From Armatimonadota bacterium (GTDB lineage Bacteria > Armatimonadota > DTGP01 > JAHWJO01): 11,506 nt of DNA. This document shows positions 1 to 6,530 of this stretch, piece after piece. The position numbers were made by a program, and so were the translations under genes. Each line of letters opens with the position of its first letter. Positions within the stretch are counted from its first letter, which is position 1. The notes below the pieces were generated by a model. It was not told the DNA's origin. It saw nothing but the letters and a program-made list of their open reading frames with translations, and ran no database searches. The stretch lies in NCBI GenBank assembly GCA_019348365.1, contig JAHWJO010000093.1, forward strand, positions 1 to 11,506, read 5' to 3'.

Positions 1-19
1 CTCCAGGCAGTTTGCTCAT
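1..19 (-). CDS. Start of a further gene, cut by the window edge
   Basis: An ATG (complement of 17-19) is preceded on the minus strand by a purine-rich GGGAGAGG about two bases upstream, a plausible Shine-Dalgarno. Only six codons are visible (MSKLPG), so no function can be given. It lies 31 bases after the stop of the 83-residue gene, in the same direction, as expected if the operon continues to the left. The call rests only on the start codon, the RBS and the spacing. Confidence 0.4.
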
Positions 20-50
20 TCCTCTCCCTGATCTCTTACCGGCTAATCAA

Positions 51-302
51 TTACCGGCAGAGTGCGTCATACTCCCAGACGTAAAAAGAATCTCCGGGCT
101 TGGACTTTCCCTCCAGGTATTGAAGTAAATCGTCGTAGTCCTCAAACATGAGTCGATCAGGGGCGCTTGAACCCCGGTAGAAACGATGCTCGACAATGAG
201 CGTACCCCGCTCCAATGCCTCTCTGATCCGGTTCAGGTTCTCGTCGGAGAGAATATTCGGCCCGGATAGCGTCCATCGATCCTGAGGATACTCTATGCTC
301 AT
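51..302 (-). CDS. Conserved-looking small protein of unknown function (83 aa)
   Basis: I do not recognise this protein. It is 83 residues, cytosolic (no signal peptide or membrane segment), acidic, and rich in aromatics near the C-terminus (FYVWEYDAL). The start at 302 (MSIEYPQDRW) is preferred over an upstream in-frame start inside the cyclase gene, because 302 lies just 4 bases after the cyclase stop and has GAAGG upstream, though at a long spacing of about 12 bases. Its base composition, about 53% GC by my count, is lower than most neighbours, so it may have a different history. The tight junction with the cyclase suggests co-translation. It could be a small partner of the hydrolase or an unrelated passenger; nothing in the sequence decides between these. 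Confidence 0.6.
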   Translation of the reverse strand: MSIEYPQDRWTLSGPNILSDENLNRIREALERGTLIVEHRFYRGSSAPDRLMFEDYDDLLQYLEGKSKPGDSFYVWEYDALCR

Positions 303-306
303 TTGG

Positions 307-966
307 CTATCCGACCTTCGGATCAAACTCCAGCGCAATGGCGCGGATGGGCGAGGCGTCCAGCCCCTTCACCGGGATCGGCATCCCGACGAAGAAGAAC
401 CGGTCGTTCGGAATCTGATCCAGGTTGCACAGGCACTCCACCACCGGCACGTCGATCCCCTCTTTGAAGAAGAGGTGATGGTTCGGGTGGGTATCCACGC
501 CGCGTACCTCGAAGCCGGAGGAGTCGGTGCCGAGCAGCTTGATCTTCTTCTCGAAAATCAGCCATTCCCCCGCTTCGTAGGTGAGGTAAGGCCGGGAGTG
601 GGACTCCTTCGTGCGGTAGAGATGGTCCCGCCCTTCCCAGAGGATGACGATGTCGCGCTCCCGCACATCCCATTGCCGGATCTCTTCGAGGGTGATCGCT
701 TCGTTCTTCTCCTTGTGGCGGAAGTCCATCCGGATCGCGGGGCCGACGAAGGTGTCCGCCGGGAAGTCGGAAGTGTCCTTGCCGTTCGCGTAGAAGTGCA
801 GCGACACCTCGACATGGGTGCCGGAATGGCTCCACATGTACACGTCGTGCATGATGTCGCCGGTGGGCGATTCGCGGAGTTTGCCGCGCTGCTTGATCTC
901 GACGGTGTACTGTTCCTCGCCCGGCAACAGGCGATGCGTCAGATCGATGACTTTATAGTTGGACAT
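307..966 (-). CDS. Cyclase family protein (kynurenine formamidase fold, metal-dependent hydrolase)
   Basis: This 219-residue cytosolic protein is of the usual length for the PF04199 cyclase family, whose members hydrolyse amides or lactone-like substrates with divalent metal. The family signature HxGTHxD...H is seen as HSGTHVEVSLH at residues 47-57, giving metal ligands His47, His51 and His57. The usual Asp is Glu53 here, and the proline usual before the last His is absent. Later family blocks are present: LLGTDSSGFE (144-153), a conserved HH and catalytic-region Glu (163-177), and FVGMPIPVKGLDASPIR near the end. A good AGGAG sits 5 bases before the ATG. Kynurenine formamidase itself is unlikely, since no tryptophan genes are near. 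In this cluster a small acid or lactone substrate is more likely, but that is inference. Confidence 0.85.
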   Translation of the reverse strand: MSNYKVIDLTHRLLPGEEQYTVEIKQRGKLRESPTGDIMHDVYMWSHSGTHVEVSLHFYANGKDTSDFPADTFVGPAIRMDFRHKEKNEAITLEEIRQWDVRERDIVILWEGRDHLYRTKESHSRPYLTYEAGEWLIFEKKIKLLGTDSSGFEVRGVDTHPNHHLFFKEGIDVPVVECLCNLDQIPNDRFFFVGMPIPVKGLDASPIRAIALEFDPKVG

Positions 967-1001
967 TCCTGCTCCTTTTAGACTTCTCCCCGGCCTACCC
1001 A

Positions 1002-1029
1002 GGGTGTAGGAGGTAGGGAGTAGGGTATA
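1002..1029. repeat. Tandem heptad tract, four units of about GGGNGTA
   Basis: Four consecutive 7-base units read GGGTGTA, GGAGGTA, GGGAGTA and GGGTATA. The tract lies in the gap upstream of the cyclase gene, about 35 bases before its start codon. It is one of several heptad tracts of different sequence at gene junctions in this window. Confidence 0.7.
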
Positions 1030-1032
1030 GCG

Positions 1033-1078
1033 CCCTCACCCCCGCGCTTCGCGCTGGTCCTCTCCCGGAGGGAGAGGG
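1033..1078 (-). repeat. Dispersed 46-bp palindromic repeat, copy A
   Basis: The reverse complement of this segment matches 7611-7656 at 44 of 46 positions. The unit contains two hairpin arms: CTCTCCC/GGGAGAG around a short loop, and GCGCTTCGCGC-like self-complementary sequence. It ends in a GGGTGAGGG tail. Such units are typical of REP-like intergenic repeats in GC-rich genomes. Both copies sit between genes of the minus-strand cluster, in opposite orientation to each other. Confidence 0.8.
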
Positions 1079-1111
1079 ATCTGAACGTACAACCTTTCGG
1101 GTCAGGCCCTT

Positions 1112-1136
1112 TGTACTCAGCGTGTACTCTGTACCA
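1112..1136. repeat. Degenerate heptad tract (TGTACTC)
   Basis: TGTACTC occurs at 1112-1118 and 1123-1129, followed directly by a related TGTACCA at 1130-1136. The first two are separated by AGCG, so the tract is imperfect. It lies in the same non-coding gap as two other repeat types. Confidence 0.45.
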
Positions 1137-1156
1137 CTCCCAAGTAATCATGAACT

Positions 1157-1299
1157 CCTTCGGCCACCCCTCTCCCTTTGGGAGAGGGGTGGCCGAAGGC
1201 CAGGGTGAGGGAAACCCCCTCTGGGAGAGGGACGGGTGAAGGCCCGCAGGGCAGAGGGCCGGACCCTGGGGAGGGGCGGGGTGGGGGAGACTCCCCCAC
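1157..1299. repeat. Cluster of GC-rich palindromes, diverged members of the dispersed repeat family
   Basis: The segment has at least three inverted repeats. 1157-1176 and 1180-1199 form a perfect 20-bp stem around a TTT loop, followed by the GGGTGAGGG tail also found in the 46-bp repeat. 1217-1222 and 1226-1231 form CCCTCT/AGAGGG. 1281-1289 and 1291-1299 form GTGGGGGAG/CTCCCCCAC. The last lies 15 bases beyond the kinase stop and could end the kinase message, but no U-run follows it on the minus strand. I see no convincing gene between 967 and 1314; open frames here are translations of the repeats. Confidence 0.7.
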
Positions 1300-1314
1300 T
1301 CATCGACTGCCCGG

Positions 1315-2364
1315 TTACACCACGCACACGCCCGGAACGCCCACCTCCGGCGTGTACGCCGTTCCCCCCGCCGCCCGCATCGCCTCGGCGACGGCGGCTT
1401 TCGTCTCCTCCGATACGAGGGCGATCACGATCCCCCCGCCGCCCGATCCGGAGAGCTTGGCCCCGTACGCCCCCGCTCCCAGCGCCGCTTCGACCAGCGC
1501 CTCGATCTCGGGGCATGAGACGCCGATCTTCTCCAGCACGAGTTGGTTGAGAGTGAAGAGTCGACCCAGCTCCTCCCATTCACCCCTCTCCATCAGGGGC
1601 AGCGCGGCCCGGCCCAGCGCACCGATGGTCTCAAAGTAGCGCATGCGGCTCTCCGGCTTTGCAGCCAGCCACTCCCGCACCTGCCCGTTCACCGCGCTTG
1701 TCGCCGCAACCGCCCCTGTATCTCCAATGAGGATTGAGAGGCCGGGTGCATAGGGGATCCGTTCCGCTAATCCCCTGCCGGTATAGCGGATCACCCCGCC
1801 GAACAGGGAGGTCTGCGTATCGAGCGCGGAGGCCACCCCCCCGTGCGCGATGATGTCCCCCCGATGAGCCCACGCCGCTCTCTGCTCCATCGTAGGCGCG
1901 TCAGGAATAAGGGGCGACACCGCCGCCACGAGCGCGGTGAACGCCGCGCCGCCGGACCCCAGACCGGAGGACGAAGGGATCTCGCTCTCCCACTCGATCC
2001 GAAGCGAAGGCGGCAGCTTCTCCCCGAACGCCGACGCCAGGATGTACTTCGACGGCGCGAAGTAATCCTCCGCCGCGAGCGCCTGGATGGCCTGGTAATC
2101 CTCCCCTTCGCGATACGCATCCACCCGCTTCGCCAGGCTCAGGAGAGACTTCCGCGTCGCGTTTTGCTCGTGATTCCCGCTCCGGAATGCGTAGCCCTCT
2201 CCCTCCGTCTCCGTCACCCGGCAGGTGGCGTACAGCCCCACTCCGGCGGAAAGCGCCGCCTGCCCCAAGTTGATCGCGTGCTCCCCAAAGAGGATCGTTT
2301 TTCCCGGCGCAACAGCCCTCCAATTTTGGATTTTGGATTTTGGATTTTGGATTGCGTTCGACAC
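1315..2364 (-). CDS. GHMP-family kinase, mevalonate kinase-like
   Basis: The 349-residue protein carries the GHMP small-molecule kinase motifs: APGKTILFGEHA at 19-30 (the LFGEHA form is typical of mevalonate kinase), the ATP phosphate-binding loop SSSGLGSGGAA at 131-141, a candidate catalytic Asp182 in GVASALDTQTSLFGG, and the C-terminal GAKLSGSGGGG at 301-311. The loop usually reads GLGSS; here the second Ser is Gly, which removes a residue that binds Mg-ATP in characterised mevalonate kinases. The start is GTG at 2362-2364 with only a weak SD. Residues 5-14 (IQNPKSKIQN) are encoded by a heptad repeat tract, so the real family homology starts near Trp15. No other mevalonate-pathway gene is visible, and the catabolic neighbours make a sugar or sugar-acid substrate possible. 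I therefore give no symbol. Confidence 0.85.
   Translation of the reverse strand: MSNAIQNPKSKIQNWRAVAPGKTILFGEHAINLGQAALSAGVGLYATCRVTETEGEGYAFRSGNHEQNATRKSLLSLAKRVDAYREGEDYQAIQALAAEDYFAPSKYILASAFGEKLPPSLRIEWESEIPSSSGLGSGGAAFTALVAAVSPLIPDAPTMEQRAAWAHRGDIIAHGGVASALDTQTSLFGGVIRYTGRGLAERIPYAPGLSILIGDTGAVAATSAVNGQVREWLAAKPESRMRYFETIGALGRAALPLMERGEWEELGRLFTLNQLVLEKIGVSCPEIEALVEAALGAGAYGAKLSGSGGGGIVIALVSEETKAAVAEAMRAAGGTAYTPEVGVPGVCVV
2323..2353. repeat. Tandem heptad array (ATTTTGG)x4, inside the kinase reading frame
   Basis: Four perfect ATTTTGG units plus ATT. The array is in the coding region of the kinase (residues 5-14). It is the inverted partner of the array at 2442-2473: comparing the arms gives 30 matches in 31 positions, with an 88-base spacer. 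Confidence 0.9.
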
Positions 2365-2441
2365 TCTTACCGCCGTTTCAAATGTTCTATATCACGCCTA
2401 AACATGCCTACACGAAAAGAGTGGAAGAGAAGAGCGGCCCC

Positions 2442-2473
2442 AATCCAAAATCCAAAATCTAAAATCCAAAATC
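2442..2473. repeat. Tandem heptad array (CCAAAAT)x4, overlapping the SDR stop codon
   Basis: AAT followed by four CCAAAAT units, one altered to CTAAAAT at 2459-2465. That C-to-T difference supplies the TAG stop of the SDR gene (2459-2461). The array faces the one at 2323-2353, so a transcript across the junction could fold into a long stem whose loop holds the kinase ribosome-binding region and GTG start. Confidence 0.9.
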
Positions 2474-3268
2474 GGATTGCCATGTGCCGCCGGCGAGGAA
2501 TCCGCCGTCCACCGCGAAATCCTGCCCGGTGATGTACGAGGAGGCATCCGAGGCGAGGAGCAGCGCCACGCCCACGAGCTCGTCCGTCTCTCCGGGGCGG
2601 CGCATCGGGATGCGGTCGAGAAGCCACTTCTTCTTGCGCTCGTCGCCCCACAGGCCCACCTCGGTGAGAGGCGTCATCATGAACCCCGGCGAGAGGCTGT
2701 TCACCTGGATATTGTCCCCCGCCCACTCCACCGCCATCGTCTGGGTAAGCTGCACCACGGCGGCTTTCGTCGCGCCGTACACCGACACCTCCCCGATGCC
2801 CCGGTGCGAGGTCATCGAGCCGATGTTGAGGATCTTCCCCCCACCCTGCGCCTTCATGATCGGGTACGCGGCCTGGCTGAGGAAGAAGACGCTGCGGAGG
2901 TTCACCGCCATGATCGTGTCGTAATCGTCCGGGGTGACGGCCTCAATGGGCTTGCGGCGATTCATCCCCGCGCAGTTGACGAGCACGTCCAGCCGGCCCA
3001 GGGCTTCATGCGCCCATCGGATCAGCTTTTGGCAGGCATCCACTTCTCCCAGATCGGCGGGAAGGAGAACGGCTCTCCCGCCCTTCTCCTCGATGAATTG
3101 CCGGGTCTCTTCCAGCTTCTCCAGCGAAGTGCCGTGCGCGCCGACGGTCGCGCCCGCTTCGGCCAGTGCGGCGGCCAGTGTGCGCCCGATTCCACCGCTC
3201 GCCCCCGTGATGAGCACGGTCTTGCCTTCAAGGGAAAATAATCGGTGGAAGAGTGAGGGAGCATCCAT
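2459..3268 (-). CDS. SDR-family oxidoreductase, gluconate 5-dehydrogenase-like
   Basis: A 269-residue classical short-chain dehydrogenase/reductase of normal length, cytosolic and NAD(P)-dependent. Visible motifs are TGASGGIG at 21-28 (cofactor loop), NCAG at 98-101, Asn123, catalytic Ser151, and YGATK with Tyr164 and Lys168. The C-terminus has the ITGQDFAVDGGF block typical of the gluconate 5-dehydrogenase/KduD branch. I chose the ATG at 3268 because the match to SDRs begins right after it; the frame stays open up to 3496, but that stretch translates a palindromic repeat. No good SD is visible. The last five residues (SDFGF) and the stop are encoded by a heptad array, so the original C-terminus has probably been replaced. 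The likely role is oxidation or reduction of a keto-sugar acid in the same pathway as its neighbours. Confidence 0.85.
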   Translation of the reverse strand: MDAPSLFHRLFSLEGKTVLITGASGGIGRTLAAALAEAGATVGAHGTSLEKLEETRQFIEEKGGRAVLLPADLGEVDACQKLIRWAHEALGRLDVLVNCAGMNRRKPIEAVTPDDYDTIMAVNLRSVFFLSQAAYPIMKAQGGGKILNIGSMTSHRGIGEVSVYGATKAAVVQLTQTMAVEWAGDNIQVNSLSPGFMMTPLTEVGLWGDERKKKWLLDRIPMRRPGETDELVGVALLLASDASSYITGQDFAVDGGFLAGGTWQSDFGF

Positions 3269-3533
3269 AACGGGGATCGATAGCTTTCGTGACAGATACG
3301 AGAAAATGAGGAGTCTCAGCCCTATGCTGACATTTACCGGGAGGGACGGGCAAATGCTCGGTGGAATCAGAAATGCTCGAATAGGTGTATGAAGTGGTAG
3401 ACGGGTATAAAATGGAAGGAATCGATCCATGAGGGGATTTGGCTCCCCTCCCCGTGTCGGGGAGGGGTTGGGGGAGAGGTCCCCCCTCTCTCCCATCGAG
3501 AACTTCCTTCCTATTCAGATTCGGTACCGAATT
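3269..3533. other. 265-base gap without a gene; contains a GC-rich hairpin
   Basis: I see no supported gene here. A perfect 10-bp stem (3445-3454 with 3458-3467, loop TGT) is followed by a G-run and its C-rich complement up to about 3490. It resembles the palindrome cluster near 1270 and looks like another repeat family member. AAATGCTCG occurs twice, at 3352-3360 and 3371-3379, 19 bases apart. The gap is long for this cluster, so the SDR may have its own promoter, but no convincing -35/-10 pair was found. Confidence 0.6.
3519..3532. promoter_or_regulatory. Perfect 14-bp palindrome next to the PanE-like stop codon
   Basis: ATTCGGTACCGAAT reads the same on both strands and ends one base before the stop triplet of the PanE-like gene. 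It is a candidate binding site for a dimeric repressor acting on the downstream SDR. It could also be a chance palindrome or a weak hairpin. Confidence 0.3.
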
Positions 3534-4451
3534 TCAGAAAGTCTCTTCCAGCGCCTTCACCATCCAGACCATCGCCTCGTTGTGCGGCGTGGGGAGATTC
3601 AGCTGCTTCCCCGCTTCCACGATCGCGCCGTTGATCACGTCGATCTCGGTGCGCCGTCGTTTCTCCACGTCCTGGAGCATGGAGGCTTTCGCCCCGGCGG
3701 CGCGGCGCAAGAGTCCGGTGATAGCCTCCCATCGTTCATCGAAATCGAGCGGGATGCGCTGGGCGCTCGCCACCGCAACGGCTTCCTGGAGGAGGCCGCG
3801 CATCAGGTTCAGGATCCCTTCATGCTCCACCAGCTCCCCGGCGGTGAAGCGCAGCAGCGCGGAGGTGGGCAGGGTGCAGACGTTGAGCGCCAGCTTCGAC
3901 CAGATCTCTTTCAGCACCTCGTCCGTCGGGGTCGTCTCGATCCCCGCCGCGTTGAACGTGTCGGCGATCCGCTTCAGGCGCTCGCTCAGGATGCCGTCCA
4001 ACTCGCCGATGTACGTGATGCCCCTCCCCGCGTGCTGTATGTGCGCTGGACCGAGGACCGTCGCGCTGTGGTAGGTGATCCCCGCCATCACCCGCTCCTC
4101 GCCCGCGACTTCTGCGATCCGGGGGGCGTTCCCCCAGCCGTTCTGCAGCGTGAGGACGGCGGTTTCCGGACCGATCATCGGGGCGGCGCTCCGTACCGCT
4201 TCCGCCGTGTGGTAGCACTTGACGAAGACGAGCACCAGGTCCACCGGCCCGACCTCCATCGGATCGGTTGTCGCGCGGACGGGGATCGCGCGCGTCTCGC
4301 CGCTCTTTTCCTCGAGGCGCACCCCTCCGGCGTTCAGGGCATCCACCCCTTCGCGCCACACGTCGATGAGGGTCACGTCTTCTCCGGCCTCCGCCAGATG
4401 TCCCCCGAACAGGCTGCCCATCGCCCCCGCGCCCAGCACCGCGATCTTCAT
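3534..4451 (-). CDS. Ketopantoate reductase (ApbA/PanE) family dehydrogenase
   Basis: A 305-residue protein, the family's normal length. An N-terminal Rossmann domain has GAGAMG at 7-12. Family catalytic positions are kept: Lys78 in FVKCYHT, Asn104 in TLQNGWGN, Lys186 and Asn190 in WSKLALN, and in the C-terminal helical domain Ser257 (SMLQD) and Glu269 (RTEIDVING). The usual NPLTAL stretch after Lys186 reads TLPTSALL here, so the substrate pocket may differ. The start at 4451 has GGAG five bases upstream; a longer frame from 4484 lacks family sequence. True PanE makes pantoate for coenzyme A. Here, 58 bases after an apionate-lactonase-like gene, a role on a pantoate-like sugar acid is attractive: D-apionate has the same 2,4-dihydroxybutanoate core with a quaternary C3. 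That role is inference. Confidence 0.85.
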   Translation of the reverse strand: MKIAVLGAGAMGSLFGGHLAEAGEDVTLIDVWREGVDALNAGGVRLEEKSGETRAIPVRATTDPMEVGPVDLVLVFVKCYHTAEAVRSAAPMIGPETAVLTLQNGWGNAPRIAEVAGEERVMAGITYHSATVLGPAHIQHAGRGITYIGELDGILSERLKRIADTFNAAGIETTPTDEVLKEIWSKLALNVCTLPTSALLRFTAGELVEHEGILNLMRGLLQEAVAVASAQRIPLDFDERWEAITGLLRRAAGAKASMLQDVEKRRRTEIDVINGAIVEAGKQLNLPTPHNEAMVWMVKALEETF

Positions 4452-4509
4452 GATATCTCCATGATTCGCCTCAACACGATTCATTCATCCCATAATTCAA
4501 GCGAGACAT

Positions 4510-6456
4510 CTACTCTTTCACCGTATCGACGCGAATGTAGGCGTAGGGGGAGAGTAGCAAGCGGAGGTCTTCCCCTTCGGGTTCACGTTCTTCTCCTTCC
4601 ATCGCGCGGAACGCCTCCGGGTCCGTCATTGCGTGTTCGGCGTTCCGTGCATCGAGGGTCCTTACGCACACTCTCCCCCGAATGCCGTTGATCGTCACGC
4701 TCTGCTCTTCCTTCGTGTAGTTGGCGAGCAAAAGGCAGCGCCGATCCCCTTTACGAAGGGCCAGACTCTCCACTAATAAGGGGTGGCTGGAGGCGGAGCG
4801 GATCACTTCTCCACCGGCGAACTCCCCTGCGTCCGCGAAAACGTGATACATCGGGAAGACCGCGCCGGGGAGGGAGCAGAACTTCTCCGGCAGGGGGGAG
4901 CCTTCCGCCGTTTCCATGATCCCGCGCCACCCGGTCGTCTCGTAGTAGGTGACGCTCTCCAAGCCGCCGGTCTGCGCGAGGCGTTTGATGCTGCCCATCG
5001 TCCAACCCGCCCCGAAGAGCGACATCTGCCGGGGGTCCACCGGGCGGGGGAGCTCGCCGGGGGCGGGTTCGGGCTCCGGGCCGGTAGCGTCGGGGTTGAA
5101 GCGGCGTTTGAGCGTGACCGGAGAGATCACGAGCGGCTTCCCGTCGGTGAACACCCTCGCGCTCTCGACGGTGGCGGCCTGGGCTTCCAGCGTCTCCACG
5201 AGGGACGCATTATCGAAGGCGTGGACCTGCGGATTCATCGGGTACGCGATGAAATCGGAAACCTCGACCGCCGGGCGGAAGCGATTCAGGTCCACGAAGT
5301 CGGCGTCGGTGCCGGACCCGACCGGCGAGGAAGAGAAGGAAGCGATATGTTCGTTTGCCCTCTCGACCCATGTATCACTCGTCGTCTTTTCCGCTTCATG
5401 GAAGATGATCCAACGGCAAACGTGGGGATAGCACGATTTAAACGCGTTATTTAAAATCCATATCTCATCTTTGGCACCCGTTAGATGAACGGCAACTTCC
5501 AAGGATATGCCAATAGCGCGAGCTTCATCCCATGCATGACAGAGTACAGTCCCGACGAGATCATCTTCCGACAGGCGCAGGTCCACTCGAAGATGCGACA
5601 GGTTCAACGCCCGTAATCGTTCGATCTCCTTCTCGCTCAGGGGTTCGCCCGCGCTGGAGATGCCCAGCCCGATCCGGGGCAGGGGAGTTGCTGGCTCTTC
5701 CAGCGTGACCGTTACCCCCTCCTCTTCCGTTACCCGATCCTCGGTAACGGCTTCCCCGGTCAGCCGCAGCGTCACGGATTGGGCGACCCGTGTCCCTTTT
5801 CGGATCTCGACCGGATAGGCCAGCCGCAGGGGGGTACAGTAGATCTTATAGGAGGCGTCCGTCCAGTTCCGTTGATCCTCCATCTCGAAGAGATCGCCGG
5901 TGAAGCGGAGTTCGGCCCACACTCCCGGCTGCACCTCATGAGAGATTGCTTCCATATCCATGAACGGCTGGTGGGGAGCGATGAGGACCGGCAAGCTGCT
6001 TTCTTCCCGATCTCCTCCGGGGTGCTCCATCATCACCCGCGCGCCCGCGCACTCGCGGATCGGATGGAGGACGCAGAACCCGATCCGGTTGCGGAGAAAC
6101 GTAGATCGCGCTTCCCCATCCATCGTGAAGCTGATCGTCCCGTCCGGCTCGCCGGTGATCGTCCCCTTCCATGCGAAGTCGATATCGCCCTCCCGGTGCT
6201 CCACGTCATTCGTGATGCGGAACGAGTCCTCCCCCTCTTCCAATCGCACGTTCGAGAGCCGAGGCGGGACCGTGCCCCAGTTCCGGTCGCGCACGGCGAC
6301 GTAGATCCGGCGGATCACCTCCCGCTCGCCGAGGCGGATGTAGCGGAGGTCGCCGTTCTCGTAGAGGAGCGTCAGCTGACCGGCCCGGAGCGACTTCTGT
6401 TCCGGCAGGGGGTTGTCGGTCCCGTAGAAGATCACAGGTTCAGGGAGAGTCGCCAT
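4510..6456 (-). CDS. apnL: D-apionate lactonase-like protein (ApnL family), three domains
   Basis: A 648-residue soluble protein without a signal peptide. From memory of the family it matches D-apionate lactonase, which opens D-apionolactone to D-apionate. Characteristic stretches are FLRNRIGFCVLHP (120-132), APHQPF (160-165), FEMEDQRNWTDASYK (190-204), SLFGAGWTMGS (479-489) and TYYETTGWRGIME (503-515). The layout fits the family: an N-terminal beta-sandwich to about 230, a TIM-barrel-like middle (about 260-550, starting RIGLGISS) and a C-terminal beta domain with LLLANYT. Residues about 293-372 are encoded by a stretch near 47% GC inside an otherwise very GC-rich gene. A proline/glutamate-rich linker lies at 459-475. 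It follows the ApsD-like gene by 74 bases, which strongly supports the assignment. The ATG has GAGG four bases upstream. The exact sugar lactone is not proven. Confidence 0.72.
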   Translation of the reverse strand: MATLPEPVIFYGTDNPLPEQKSLRAGQLTLLYENGDLRYIRLGEREVIRRIYVAVRDRNWGTVPPRLSNVRLEEGEDSFRITNDVEHREGDIDFAWKGTITGEPDGTISFTMDGEARSTFLRNRIGFCVLHPIRECAGARVMMEHPGGDREESSLPVLIAPHQPFMDMEAISHEVQPGVWAELRFTGDLFEMEDQRNWTDASYKIYCTPLRLAYPVEIRKGTRVAQSVTLRLTGEAVTEDRVTEEEGVTVTLEEPATPLPRIGLGISSAGEPLSEKEIERLRALNLSHLRVDLRLSEDDLVGTVLCHAWDEARAIGISLEVAVHLTGAKDEIWILNNAFKSCYPHVCRWIIFHEAEKTTSDTWVERANEHIASFSSSPVGSGTDADFVDLNRFRPAVEVSDFIAYPMNPQVHAFDNASLVETLEAQAATVESARVFTDGKPLVISPVTLKRRFNPDATGPEPEPAPGELPRPVDPRQMSLFGAGWTMGSIKRLAQTGGLESVTYYETTGWRGIMETAEGSPLPEKFCSLPGAVFPMYHVFADAGEFAGGEVIRSASSHPLLVESLALRKGDRRCLLLANYTKEEQSVTINGIRGRVCVRTLDARNAEHAMTDPEAFRAMEGEEREPEGEDLRLLLSPYAYIRVDTVKE

Positions 6457-6465
6457 ACGGCCTCA

Positions 6466-6486
6466 TGAGCTTTGAGCGTTGAGCGT
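6466..6486. repeat. Tandem heptad tract (TGAGCGT)x3
   Basis: Three consecutive units: TGAGCTT, TGAGCGT, TGAGCGT. The tract begins 10 bases before the start codon of the ApnL-like gene, in the gap after the ApsD-like gene, so it may sit in the ribosome-binding region of the message. Confidence 0.7.
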
Positions 6487-6530
6487 CGGGTACGGAGGGG
6501 AGGGGAGAAATCGACAGATCTTGAGTCGGC

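Noticed and set aside
1117..1299. Short open frames in the gap between cyclase and kinase
   Set aside because: They translate the GC-rich palindromes (proline/arginine/glycine runs) and have no SD or recognisable domain.
1281..1299. Rho-independent terminator of the kinase gene
   Set aside because: The GTGGGGGAG/CTCCCCCAC stem has only a one-base centre and no U-run after it on the minus strand, so termination is not supported.
2323..2473. Possible CRISPR array
   Set aside because: Units are 7 bases without unique spacers; it is a tandem heptad repeat in two inverted blocks.
3429..4691. Long plus-strand open frame opposite the PanE-like gene
   Set aside because: The PanE-like protein on the other strand has all family motifs; this frame starts in a palindromic repeat and looks like antisense translation.
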